This document shows, in pieces, positions 33,453-41,818 of a stretch of 64,000 bases of DNA. The notes below the pieces were generated by a model. The model was not told where the DNA came from. It searched no databases and saw only the letters and a program-made list of their open reading frames with translations. Position numbers and translations under genes: made by a program. Source of the DNA: Rhizobium phaseoli (GTDB lineage: Bacteria; Pseudomonadota; Alphaproteobacteria; Rhizobiales; Rhizobiaceae); contig NZ_WUFT01000010.1 in assembly GCF_010668805.1 (NCBI RefSeq), forward strand, positions 124,001 through 188,000, in the 5' to 3' direction. How positions within the stretch are numbered: the first letter of the stretch is position 1; each line of letters begins with the position of its first letter.

Positions 33453-33860
33453 ATGTTTGATACCAAAATTGCCGTCGTCCTGCGAAACAATCTTGCCGGC
33501 TGGCAGAAGCTGAACGTCACCGCCTTCCTGATGACCGGCATCGCCGGTGGGCATCCCGAGATCATTGGCGAGCCCTACAAGGACCGTGTCGGCAATCTCT
33601 ACAATCCGCTATCGATCCAGCCGATCATCGTTCTCTCCGCTGACGAGGCGACGATGTCAGCCGTCCACCGCCGTGCGCTGGAGCGCGATATCACTTCCTC
33701 TCTCTTCATCGAGGAAATGTTTGCGACCGGCCACGACGCGGCCAACCGCGCCGTCTTCGCCGAGTTTGCGCCCGACGATGCCAAGGTGGTCGGCATAGCA
33801 CTGCGCGCTGAAAAGAAGGTCGTCGACAAGATCACCAAAGGCGCGACGATGCAGCAGTAA
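33453..33860 (+). CDS. DUF2000 family protein
   Basis: About 135 residues from the ATG at 33453. 'KIAVVLRNNLAGWQKLNVTAFLMTGIAGGHPEIIGEPYKDRVGNLYNPLSIQPIIVL' matches DUF2000 (COG4954), a small alpha/beta family related to peptidyl-tRNA hydrolase-like folds and without a proven function. Divergent from the AraC gene, which may control it. Ends beside the hairpin at 33865-33885. Confidence 0.82.
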   Translation: MFDTKIAVVLRNNLAGWQKLNVTAFLMTGIAGGHPEIIGEPYKDRVGNLYNPLSIQPIIVLSADEATMSAVHRRALERDITSSLFIEEMFATGHDAANRAVFAEFAPDDAKVVGIALRAEKKVVDKITKGATMQQ

Positions 33861-33885
33861 TAAAAACGGCCGGGCATGGCCCGGC
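33858..33885 (-). terminator. hairpin terminator after the OmpA-like gene
   Basis: CGGCCGGGC at 33865-33873 pairs with GCCCGGCCG at 33877-33885. On the minus strand a T-run follows, so it terminates the OmpA-like transcript; it may also slow the convergent DUF2000 transcript. Confidence 0.8.
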
Positions 33886-33911
33886 CGCTTCGAAGACTAA
33901 AAAAATCCGGC

Positions 33912-34577
33912 TCAGCCCTGGGTGATCGGCGCGATCTGAATTTCGACGCGGCGGTTCTGGGCGCGGCCGGCCTCGCTCGCATTGGAAGCGACCGGCTGCG
34001 AAGGGCCGAAGCCGACGGCTGACACGCGGCGCTGGTCGATGCCTTGGCCGCCGAGGTAATCAGCAACCGAAAGCGCGCGGCGCTGCGACAGGTCCTGATT
34101 GTGTTGCAGGCTGCCGGTCGAATCCGTGTGACCGTTGACGTCGATCAGCGTGCGATTGAATTTGCGCAGCACGATCGCCACCGAATTCAGCGTCGGATAG
34201 AAGCCCGGCTTCACCGCGTCCTGGTCGACGTCGAAAGTGATGTTCGACGGCATGTTGAGGATGATGTTGTCGCCGTTGCGGGTCACCGAAATGCCGGTGC
34301 CTTCGAGCTGGGCGCGAAGCTCTGATTCCTGCTGGTCCATGTAATTGCCGATCGCGCCGCCGGCGAGTGCGCCGACGCCGGCGCCGATCAACGCCGCGTT
34401 GCGCTTGCCGTGGCCGCCGCCACCGACAGCTACGCCGACGAGAGCGCCGCCGAGAGCGCCAAGCGCCGCGCCGCCCGCCGTATTGGAAACCTTCTGTTCA
34501 CCGGTATAGGGATCGGTCGTCGTGCAAGCGCTGAGATAGCTTGCGGCAACAGCCAGAAGTAGGAATTTCTTGATCAT
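33912..34577 (-). CDS. OmpA-family outer-membrane lipoprotein with glycine zipper
   Basis: 221 residues. Lipobox 'ASYLSAC' gives a lipidated Cys near residue 18. A glycine-zipper segment ('GGAALGALGGALVGVAVGGGG' then 'GAGVGALAGGAIGNYMD') comes before the OmpA C-terminal domain. The peptidoglycan-binding residues are visible in 'LIDVNGHTDSTGSLQHNQDLSQRRALSVADYL' and 'NRRVEIQI'. It anchors the outer membrane to the wall; similar to YiaD/Pal-like proteins. Confidence 0.93.
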   Translation of the reverse strand: MIKKFLLLAVAASYLSACTTTDPYTGEQKVSNTAGGAALGALGGALVGVAVGGGGHGKRNAALIGAGVGALAGGAIGNYMDQQESELRAQLEGTGISVTRNGDNIILNMPSNITFDVDQDAVKPGFYPTLNSVAIVLRKFNRTLIDVNGHTDSTGSLQHNQDLSQRRALSVADYLGGQGIDQRRVSAVGFGPSQPVASNASEAGRAQNRRVEIQIAPITQG

Positions 34578-34756
34578 GGACAGGACGGTCTCCGTTCAAA
34601 GCTGATGCGAGCAAATGGCAAGGATTGCGGCAAGAAAATGAAGATGTCCTCTTGATAGGGAAATTTCAGTCGCCGAAACAGCAGCCATGTTGCGGGAATG
34701 CGCTGATATCACCAGTTTTAGTGGATCGACCACGCCGACACCGCTGAAGCAAGGCA

Positions 34757-34816
34757 CAACAATCAACCCTCATGGTGAGGAGGCCCGCAAGGCCGTCTCG
34801 AACCACGAGGGCGGGT
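34757..34816. repeat. palindromic intergenic repeat (CCCTCATGGTGAGG...CCACGAGGG)
   Basis: CCCTCATGGTGAGG followed by 'AGGCCCGCAAGGCCGTCTCG' and CCACGAGGG folds into a long imperfect hairpin of a kind common between rhizobial genes. It occupies the gap between the OmpA-like gene and the flagellin gene, otherwise without features. Confidence 0.55.
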
Positions 34817-34830
34817 GGCGGCTCACAACC

Positions 34831-35829
34831 TTAGAAATTCTGGAACAACTGCCTGACCGTATCATAAGTGGCATTAGCGATATTCAGCGATTGCAGGCCG
34901 AGCTGCTGCTGCGTCTGTAGCGCCTTGAGCTTGCTGGACTCCTCCTCCATATCGGCATCGACGAGCCGGCCGATCCCGGCGGCGTTGTTGTCGTGCAGTT
35001 TGGTGGCGAAGTCGTTCTGCAGGTTGATGCGCTTTTCCAGCGCGCCGAAGGCCGAACCGACCGTCGTCAGTTGCATCAGCGCGGCATCGACGACGCTGAT
35101 CATCTGCCCGATCTGGCCTGTCGTCATACCTGTTGCCACCGAAATCACCACCTGGCCGGCGGTGGTGCCGTTCTTGCTCGTCATCAACACGTAGTTCTGT
35201 GCGGCGCCGAGTTCGGTCGCGAAATTGGACGAGGTCAGCACGCCGTATTCACCAGAACCGGTGGCACGGTCGTCGATCAAGTAGCGCGCATCCTTGGAGG
35301 TCGTGGCTCCGACCGGCGTCGTGTCGATATGATAACTCAGCATGCCGACGGAGACCGTCCCGTCGGCATTGCGGATGAAGGAAGCCGGGATCTGGCGCGG
35401 CTGCGTCGGCGTCGCGTCGTTGTTGAGGATCACCCAATTGTCGCTGTTGAAGGTTGCCGATTCCGAAACACTGCGCAGTTGCTCCTGCAACTGCTTGATC
35501 TCTTCGTCGACCTTGTTCTTGTCGATGCCGTCTTCGGTTGCGGTGACCAGCTTGGCCTTGATCTCGGAGACGACGTCGATGACGTTCTGGACGCCGGTAT
35601 AGGCTGTGCCCATCGTCGCAGCCGCCATGCCGAGCGCATCCTGGACGGCCGAAACTGCCTTGTTGTCAGTGCGCGCGGTGGTGGCGACCGACCAGTAGAC
35701 GCCATTGTCGGCGGCTTTTGCGACACGCATACCGGTCGTGATATGGTTCTGCGTGACCGTCATATTCCGGTTGATATCGCGCAGCACATGAAGCGCCGCG
35801 TCTACGGAGACGCGCTGATAAATACTCAC
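34831..35829 (-). CDS. stand-alone flagellin
   Basis: About 332 residues from a GTG at 35829 with TTGGAG 11 bases upstream; an ATG at 35901 would add a non-flagellin leader. N-terminal D0/D1 helix: 'SVDAALHVLRDINRNMTVTQNHITTGMRVAKAADNGVYWSVATTARTDNKAV'. C-terminal D0/D1: 'GSAFGALEKRINLQNDFATKLHDNNAAGIGRLVDADMEEESSKLKALQTQQQLGLQSLNIAN'. Rhizobium carries several flagellin genes, some far from the main flagellar cluster; this is one of those. The ending 'NATYDTVRQLFQNF' is slightly unusual. The upstream region has two perfect hairpins. Confidence 0.9.
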   Translation of the reverse strand: MSIYQRVSVDAALHVLRDINRNMTVTQNHITTGMRVAKAADNGVYWSVATTARTDNKAVSAVQDALGMAAATMGTAYTGVQNVIDVVSEIKAKLVTATEDGIDKNKVDEEIKQLQEQLRSVSESATFNSDNWVILNNDATPTQPRQIPASFIRNADGTVSVGMLSYHIDTTPVGATTSKDARYLIDDRATGSGEYGVLTSSNFATELGAAQNYVLMTSKNGTTAGQVVISVATGMTTGQIGQMISVVDAALMQLTTVGSAFGALEKRINLQNDFATKLHDNNAAGIGRLVDADMEEESSKLKALQTQQQLGLQSLNIANATYDTVRQLFQNF

Positions 35830-35975
35830 GGGAACTAAACTCCAAAACACAAACAGACGCAAACGACACAAGAAATGAACCGTTGCCGCGCGGACATTCA
35901 TGTCCGGGGTCGCTGGAACTCCAGCGAATTGCAGCCCTCAAGAAATGAAGAAGACCGGCCGGTTACTGGTAACGA
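35830..35975 (-). promoter_or_regulatory. flagellin 5' region with two perfect inverted repeats
   Basis: On the minus strand the leader contains GCTGGAGTTCCAGC (35920-35933) and GGACATGAATGTCC (35899-35912), each a perfect small palindrome. A GTTAC/GTAAC pair lies upstream near 35964-35975. They could be operator sites or mRNA hairpins; no clear -35/-10 pair was found. Confidence 0.4.
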
Positions 35976-36050
35976 TCATTGCCGTTTATGCTTAACAAAC
36001 GGCTAAACTTGGGAAGTAATTTATCTTATTTCGTAAGGTTCATAACGCAT

Positions 36051-36080
36051 AAAAACGCCGCCAGACGGGATCCGGCGGCG
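36051..36080 (-). terminator. rho-independent terminator after the RND pump gene
   Basis: Minus-strand arms CGCCGCCGGA (36071-36080) and TCTGGCGGCG (36056-36065) are followed by five T. It separates the RND operon from the flagellin gene. Confidence 0.85.
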
Positions 36081-36099
36081 CTTAAATCGGATGTGAACT

Positions 36100-39000
36100 C
36101 TATTCGGCGGCCTGAAGCTGCTCCTCGGCGGATGCTGCGCGCGGCCGCGTGGCAACCGCCATCTCCTCGTGCAGGCGCGCTTCTTCATGAGCGTGCGGCT
36201 TGGCGAAGCGGGCAAGCAGCAGATAGGCGACCGGCGTGATGAACAACGTCACCAGCGTCGCAAAGCCGAGACCACCGACGATCACCCAGCCGAGCGCGAC
36301 GCGCGCTTCGGCGCCCGCACCATGGGCAAAGACCAACGGCACGCCGCCGAGGATGGTGGCGATCATGGTCATCATGACAGGGCGAAGGCGCAACGCGCAG
36401 GCCTTCTCAATCGACGAGCGCACGTCCTCGCCCCGGTCGCGCAGCTGATTGGCGAATTCGACGATCAGAATGCCGTTCTTCGCCATGACGCCGACCAGCA
36501 GCACCAGGCCGATCTGACTGTAGATGTTGAGGCTGGAGCCGGTGATAACAAGCGCGAAGACGGCACAGGCAAGGCCGAGCGGTACCGTCGACATGATGAT
36601 CAGCGAGGAGAGCACGCTCTCGAACTGCGCCGCCAGCACCAGGAAGATGATGACGATGGCAAAGCCGAAGGTCAGCGCCATGCCGCTCGAATTCTCTTCC
36701 AGCGTCGCCGCTTCGGCAAGCGGCAGCAGGCGCGCGCCAGCCGGCAGCAACGGCTGCGCAAGCTGCGTCACCTGCTTGACCGCATCGCCGAGCGACATGC
36801 CGTCCTTCAGGCCGGCGGTGATCGCGACCGAGGCGAGCTGCTGCTCGCGGTTGAGCTGCGGCGCGACCGAACCTTCCTTCATTGTAGCGATCACCGACAT
36901 CGGCACGATCTTGCCGTCGCCGGTTTTCAGGAACACGTTCTCGAGGTCGGTCGGATCGTCGATCGGCCGCGTCGTCGAAGTCAGAAGCACGGGATAGGAT
37001 TCGCCGTCGACGAAGACGTCGACCACGGAGCGCCCCTCCAGCAGCGACTGGATCGCCGTCGAAAGCCCGGTTATGTCGATGCCGAGATCGGAAGCGCGCT
37101 CGCGGTCAATCGCCACCGACACCTGCGCCTGGCTGGGCTCGTTGGTCAGGCGCGGCGTATCGTACTGGCCGGTGGCGTCGAGTGCCTGGACCAGCTTGGC
37201 GGCCGCCGCCGTCAGCGCCTCGTGATCATTACCGATCAACGCCATCTGCACGCCGCTGCCGGCGCCGCGGATGCGCAGGCTGTTGGAGGAGATGGCGTTC
37301 CCGCGCAGCGCCGGCACGCGTGATGCCGCCTGGTTGATGTCGGCGACGATTTCCGCCTGCGTCCGATGGCGCTCCCCCCAGGGGGCGAGCGTCAACACCA
37401 TGAAGCCGCTGTTCAGCGAACCGCCCTGGCCGGAGATCGAGAAGACGTTGCGGATGTCGCCGTTGTCGACCAGCGGCTGCAGATATTCCTCGACGAGCTG
37501 CATCTTGTCGCGCGTATATTCGAGGCTCGATCCTTGCGGCGTCGTCAGCCGCATCATCACCATCGACCTGTCCTCTTCGGGTGTCAGTTCGCTCTTGACC
37601 GTGGAAAAGGCGACGAGCGCCGCGCCGGCGAAGAGTACCGAAAACAGGATGACGACGAAGGGGGCGTTGAGACAGCCGTGCAGCGCCCATTTATAAAGGC
37701 GGGCAAGCGCCCCGCCGAAACGGCCGAGCGCGCCGTGATCCTCGATCATCGGCTTGGTCAGCATGCGCGAGGCAAGCATCGGGCAGAGCGTCAGCGCCAC
37801 CAGCGACGACAGCCCGACGGAGAAGGCGAGCACGAAGCCGAATTCACGAAACAGGCCGCCGACCTGTCCAGGCAAGAAGGAGAGCGGGATGAACACGGCC
37901 GCGAGCGTCGCGGTCGTGGCGATAACGGCGAAGAACACCTCGCGTGTTCCAAGCACGGCGGCCGCACGCGGCCCCATGCCTTCAGCGCGCCGCCGCACGA
38001 TGTTTTCGAGCACAACGATCGCGTCGTCGACGACCAGGCCGGTCGCCAACACGATCGCGAGCAGCGTCAGAATGTTGATCGAGAAGCCGACCATATAGAT
38101 CGCCGCCAGCGTGCCGATCAGCGCCACCGGCATGCTGACCGCCGGGATCAGCGTCGCGCGCCAGTCGCGCAGGAAGAGATAGATGACGGCGGTGACGATA
38201 ACGGCGGCGAGCACCAGCGCCAGCACCACCTCATGGATCGCACCCTGGATGAAGACGGCGTCATCGCTGGTGATCGCGATCGTCGTGCCCTCCGGCAGCG
38301 TCTTCGACAGTTGCTCGACGGCGGCCTTGACGCCGGTCGAGATGTTCAGCGTGTTCGACTGTGCCTGGCGGATGATGCCGAGGCCGATGCCCGGCTTGCC
38401 GTTGGAGCGCAGCGCCGTTTCGCCGTCGCGTGGTCCGAGCGTCACCGTCGCGACATCGCCAAGCCTGACACGGTCCTGCAGCATGACCTTGGAAAAATCT
38501 GCCGGCGTCTGCAGGTTCGCGGTGGCGCGCACCACGATATCCTGCGTATTGCTCTTCAGCGATCCCGCCGGCACGTCGAGTGCGGCATTGTCGAGCGACT
38601 TCGTCAGATCGCCGATGGTCAGCCCCCGGCTTGCCAGCGCGCCCTGGTCGACATCGACGCGGAAAACCTTCTCCTGGTCGCCATATTCCTCAACGTCAGC
38701 GACGCCATCGACGGATGCGAGGCGGTCGATCACCTCGTTTTCGACGAGTTGTGTCAGGTCGTCCATGTTGAGCTTGGTGGAGGTGACGGCAAGACGCATG
38801 ATCGCCGAGGAATCCGAATCCGCCTTGACGATCTGCGGCGCATCCGCTTCGTCAGGCAGGTTCTGGGTGATGCGGCCAATCGCGTCACGCACATCGTTGG
38901 CGGCGACGGCGAGATCGATCGCATCGGAGAATTCGAGCGTCACCCGGCTCTGGCCGAAGGAAGAGGTCGATGAGATCGATTTCAGACCGCTGACGCGCGC

Positions 39001-39255
39001 TACCGCGCCCTCGATCACCTTGGTCAGTTCCTGGTCGATCGTCTGCGGCGATGCGCCGTCGAAGGTCGTGCGCACGGTGACGACCGGACGGTCGACATCC
39101 GGCAGTTCACGCACCTCGACGCCGACGTAGGCGGCAAGGCCGGCGACGACCATCAGCGTGTTGAACACCAGCGCCAGGATTGGCCGGCGAACGAAAAGCG
39201 CGGTGAAGCTCTGCTTGCCCGAGGCCCTGTCCTGATGAATCTCGGTCACACTCAT
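36100..39255 (-). CDS. RND-type efflux transporter (AcrB/MexF family inner-membrane pump)
   Basis: 1,051 residues, full length for a hydrophobe/amphiphile RND pump. Twelve membrane helices in the expected 1+6+5 order; TM4 carries the paired Asp of the proton relay in 'LATGLVVDDAIVVLENIVRRRAEG'. Large periplasmic porter and docking loops are present. The opening 'FVRRPILALVFNTLMVVAGLAAY' is typical. Drives export of drugs, metabolites or plant compounds by proton antiport. Its ATG overlaps the stop of the adaptor gene (ATGA). No outer-membrane channel gene lies nearby, so it must borrow a TolC-like protein. Confidence 0.95.
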   Translation of the reverse strand: MSVTEIHQDRASGKQSFTALFVRRPILALVFNTLMVVAGLAAYVGVEVRELPDVDRPVVTVRTTFDGASPQTIDQELTKVIEGAVARVSGLKSISSTSSFGQSRVTLEFSDAIDLAVAANDVRDAIGRITQNLPDEADAPQIVKADSDSSAIMRLAVTSTKLNMDDLTQLVENEVIDRLASVDGVADVEEYGDQEKVFRVDVDQGALASRGLTIGDLTKSLDNAALDVPAGSLKSNTQDIVVRATANLQTPADFSKVMLQDRVRLGDVATVTLGPRDGETALRSNGKPGIGLGIIRQAQSNTLNISTGVKAAVEQLSKTLPEGTTIAITSDDAVFIQGAIHEVVLALVLAAVIVTAVIYLFLRDWRATLIPAVSMPVALIGTLAAIYMVGFSINILTLLAIVLATGLVVDDAIVVLENIVRRRAEGMGPRAAAVLGTREVFFAVIATTATLAAVFIPLSFLPGQVGGLFREFGFVLAFSVGLSSLVALTLCPMLASRMLTKPMIEDHGALGRFGGALARLYKWALHGCLNAPFVVILFSVLFAGAALVAFSTVKSELTPEEDRSMVMMRLTTPQGSSLEYTRDKMQLVEEYLQPLVDNGDIRNVFSISGQGGSLNSGFMVLTLAPWGERHRTQAEIVADINQAASRVPALRGNAISSNSLRIRGAGSGVQMALIGNDHEALTAAAAKLVQALDATGQYDTPRLTNEPSQAQVSVAIDRERASDLGIDITGLSTAIQSLLEGRSVVDVFVDGESYPVLLTSTTRPIDDPTDLENVFLKTGDGKIVPMSVIATMKEGSVAPQLNREQQLASVAITAGLKDGMSLGDAVKQVTQLAQPLLPAGARLLPLAEAATLEENSSGMALTFGFAIVIIFLVLAAQFESVLSSLIIMSTVPLGLACAVFALVITGSSLNIYSQIGLVLLVGVMAKNGILIVEFANQLRDRGEDVRSSIEKACALRLRPVMMTMIATILGGVPLVFAHGAGAEARVALGWVIVGGLGFATLVTLFITPVAYLLLARFAKPHAHEEARLHEEMAVATRPRAASAEEQLQAAE

Positions 39256-40451
39256 TGCGTGGCGACCTCCCCATTCGAGGCCACGTCACCGGAAACACGC
39301 ACCGCCCCGCCCTCACGCACGCGCTGCAGGCCTTGCGTCACGATCTTGTCACCGTCTTTAAGATCGGCCTTGACGAGCACGAAATCCGGGTTGCGCTGCA
39401 CGACGCTGACCCGCACCTTGCGCGACTTGTCGTCGTTGACCTGCCACACGAAGGAGCCCTGCGAATCCCACTGCACCGAGACGGGATCGACTGCCGGATA
39501 TTTGTCGCCGGCAAATTTCATGCTGACGCTGAAGGACATGCCGGCGCGCAGCTCATCCGAACTGTTGCCGATCTTGGCGCGCAGGCGAAGCGTGCGGCTT
39601 GCCGCGTCTATGCGGTTGTCGACGGCCTCGACCATACCGGAAAATACCTGTCCGGGTTTTGCCACCGACATCGCCTCGACCGGTTGGCCGACCGATACGG
39701 TGTTGGCGAAGCGCTCCGGCACCCAGAAGTCGACGAGAATTTCCGACCGGTCGTCGAGCGTGACGATCGGGATGCTCGTCGTGACGTTGTCGCCGATGTT
39801 GACCGGTACGATGCCGACGATGCCGTCGATCGGCGCGATAATGTTGCGGCGGGCGAGATTGAGTTCGGCGGCCTGCAGCTGCAGCCGCGCCCCCTGTTCG
39901 GCGATCTCGGAATCGAACACGTCCATGCGCGACACGCTGGACTTGATGTTGTGATAGAGATTGGATTTCTCGACGGCAGCCTTGACTGCCACATCCGCCT
40001 GGCCGCGGGCGATCACCTGCTCCTCGCTGTCGAGCGTGGCGAGCACCTGGCCGGCCTTCACCCTGTCGCCCGACTTGATGAGGATTTCGCGGATCGTCCC
40101 CGATGCTTGCGGCGTGACCGCGACCGAGCGGATCGCGTCGCCCGTGCCGATGGCGTTCAGGCGGTCGTTGACGACGCCCTGGACGACGGCCTGCGTCGCA
40201 ACGAGAATGGCGCTGTTGCGCCCGCCGCCATTGCGGCGGTTCTGCCCCTCACCACGTTGCTGCCCTTGCGCCCTCGCGGGAGCGTCGGCATCCGCCGTCC
40301 CCTCAGCCTTTGGCGCGATCTTGGAAACGAAGCTGTCTGGAATACCTGCATCGCGCATCGTATCGCCGGCACCGGGCACAAAGAAAACCCATGCGGCGAA
40401 GCCGGCAACAATGACGATGAGTGAAAGTACAAACTGCTTCCAAAAAGCCAT
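39252..40451 (-). CDS. RND efflux periplasmic adaptor (membrane fusion protein)
   Basis: 399 residues. N-terminal membrane anchor ('FVLSLIVIVAGFAAWVFFVPGAG'), a Gly/Arg/Asn-rich linker near residue 70, then the HlyD/AcrA core: the split lipoyl motif ('GTIREILIKSGDRVKAGQVLATLD' and 'RRNIIAPIDGIVGIVPVNIGDNV') around a short coiled coil. It bridges the RND pump and an outer-membrane channel. First gene of the two-gene operon with CGGAG before its ATG. Confidence 0.94.
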   Translation of the reverse strand: MAFWKQFVLSLIVIVAGFAAWVFFVPGAGDTMRDAGIPDSFVSKIAPKAEGTADADAPARAQGQQRGEGQNRRNGGGRNSAILVATQAVVQGVVNDRLNAIGTGDAIRSVAVTPQASGTIREILIKSGDRVKAGQVLATLDSEEQVIARGQADVAVKAAVEKSNLYHNIKSSVSRMDVFDSEIAEQGARLQLQAAELNLARRNIIAPIDGIVGIVPVNIGDNVTTSIPIVTLDDRSEILVDFWVPERFANTVSVGQPVEAMSVAKPGQVFSGMVEAVDNRIDAASRTLRLRAKIGNSSDELRAGMSFSVSMKFAGDKYPAVDPVSVQWDSQGSFVWQVNDDKSRKVRVSVVQRNPDFVLVKADLKDGDKIVTQGLQRVREGGAVRVSGDVASNGEVATQ

Positions 40452-40715
40452 TCACGTCTCCGGAGGGACTCGAGGTTGGGCCAGGGTCGGTCGAAAGAGG
40501 CGCTGCGGGACCAAGATGCCCGTCTGATGCGACAATATCGCGCGTTTACAGCTTACCGGCAAGCATAAGCAGGCGGCATTACCGATTTGTAATATCGGCA
40601 AAGAATGGAAATAACCCCGTCGCTCACTTTTGCTTGAACAAGCCCTGCCATCTCTTCGTACCGCCGGCTGTCGGCCGAGGTGCAGCACAGAATCAAGTCG
40701 ATGTGGTTGGATTTC

Positions 40716-40750
40716 TAAAGCGCCTCGCACTTTTGCGCGACATGCTTTAG
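40716..40750. repeat. palindrome overlapping the adenylate cyclase stop codon
   Basis: CTAAAGC at the left and GCTTTAG at the right enclose GCGCCTCGCACTTTTGCGCGAC. It resembles a common rhizobial intergenic palindrome and could serve as terminator for the cyclase gene. Confidence 0.5.
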
Positions 40751-41655
40751 CGGCGCATCGACCACCGCAGGCCCATCACAGCCGCAATCCCCAGTATCGG
40801 CCACACGGCCCAAAACTGTCCCGTCCAGGTGAAAAGGTTGATGCCGGCAATGCCGAGCGCCACGATCGCCAGCGAGGCGATCCTGCGGTTGAACCGCGTC
40901 TGGTCGCGGTTCCAGGCGAGCGCCGCGACGACGGCGAGCCCAAGCACTGGAAAGCACGCCCAGAAAACGCCCTGCCACGATAAAAGATTGATGCCGATCA
41001 AGACAGCGGCGATGACGCCGAGCACACCGAACAGCCTGCGCCTGCCAGGTGCCGGTCTTGCCTCGGCGATCTCAGCCGCCGGCTGCGGCCGCGCGGGGCC
41101 GGATCGTTGGGGAGGCGGCGTCTCGTCCTTGGCATTGCCGATCTTCACCGCATAGCTCGGCACGCCTTCATCGACGTTCTTCACCATCAGCGGCCCGAGA
41201 AACTCGAAACCGACCGCGACCTTGTTGCGAACCTGATCGTAAACGGTACTGGATATCACGATGCCGCCAGCCGCAGCCGAGGCCTGCAGCCGCGCGGCAA
41301 TGTTGACGCCGTCCCCGTAAATATCGTCGTTTTCGACGATCACATCGCCGAGATTGATGCCGATGCGAAACAGCATGCGTCCGTCCGTCGGGCGGCGGGC
41401 GTTGAAGCCGGCAAGTTCGTTCTGGGTATCGACAGCCGCGCGCACCGCCTCGACCACGCTAGGAAAATCGGCAATCAGCCCATCGCCCCATGTATTGATG
41501 ACACGGCCGCCATGGCTTTCGATCAGGCGCCCCATCGCTTCCCGGCAACGCTTCAGCGCCGCAAGCGTCCCCTCCTCGTCAGCTCCCATCAGCCGGGTAT
41601 AATCCTGCACGTCAGCACAGAAGATCGTCGTCAGCTTGCGCCGCGTTTCACTCAT
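40747..41655 (-). CDS. class III adenylate/guanylate cyclase with duplicated membrane module
   Basis: 302 residues. The catalytic domain comes first: 'TTIFCADVQDYTRLM' with metal-binding Asp15, 'HGGRVINTWGDGLIADF' with Asp58, and 'YGDGVNIAARLQA', which carries the transition-state Asn. From about residue 207 the C-terminus has two matching units exactly 50 residues apart (221-240 and 271-290) of pattern G-I-N-L-x-S/T-W-x-G-x-F-W-A-x-x-P-x-L-G, each with hydrophobic helices. So the enzyme is tethered to the membrane at its C-terminus. Rhizobia have many such cyclases; the sensed signal is unknown. Confidence 0.93.
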   Translation of the reverse strand: MSETRRKLTTIFCADVQDYTRLMGADEEGTLAALKRCREAMGRLIESHGGRVINTWGDGLIADFPSVVEAVRAAVDTQNELAGFNARRPTDGRMLFRIGINLGDVIVENDDIYGDGVNIAARLQASAAAGGIVISSTVYDQVRNKVAVGFEFLGPLMVKNVDEGVPSYAVKIGNAKDETPPPQRSGPARPQPAAEIAEARPAPGRRRLFGVLGVIAAVLIGINLLSWQGVFWACFPVLGLAVVAALAWNRDQTRFNRRIASLAIVALGIAGINLFTWTGQFWAVWPILGIAAVMGLRWSMRR

Positions 41656-41818
41656 GGGTCTCTCGTCTCCGCACTATCCGTCCCCGGAAAGATCGCTGCA
41701 AAGGCTGAAACTGGTCGACAGGGGATCAAGTGGGCGATTGCAACGCCGATAACCTACTAAGGCTTTACGTTTGTCGCCACCGATAATTGCTCATGATCGC
41801 CCTTCAGCATACCGCTGA

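Noticed and set aside
37366..38973. 535-codon frame opposite the RND pump gene
   Set aside because: Composition is almost only Arg, Gly, Asp and His, as expected for an antisense shadow of a membrane protein.
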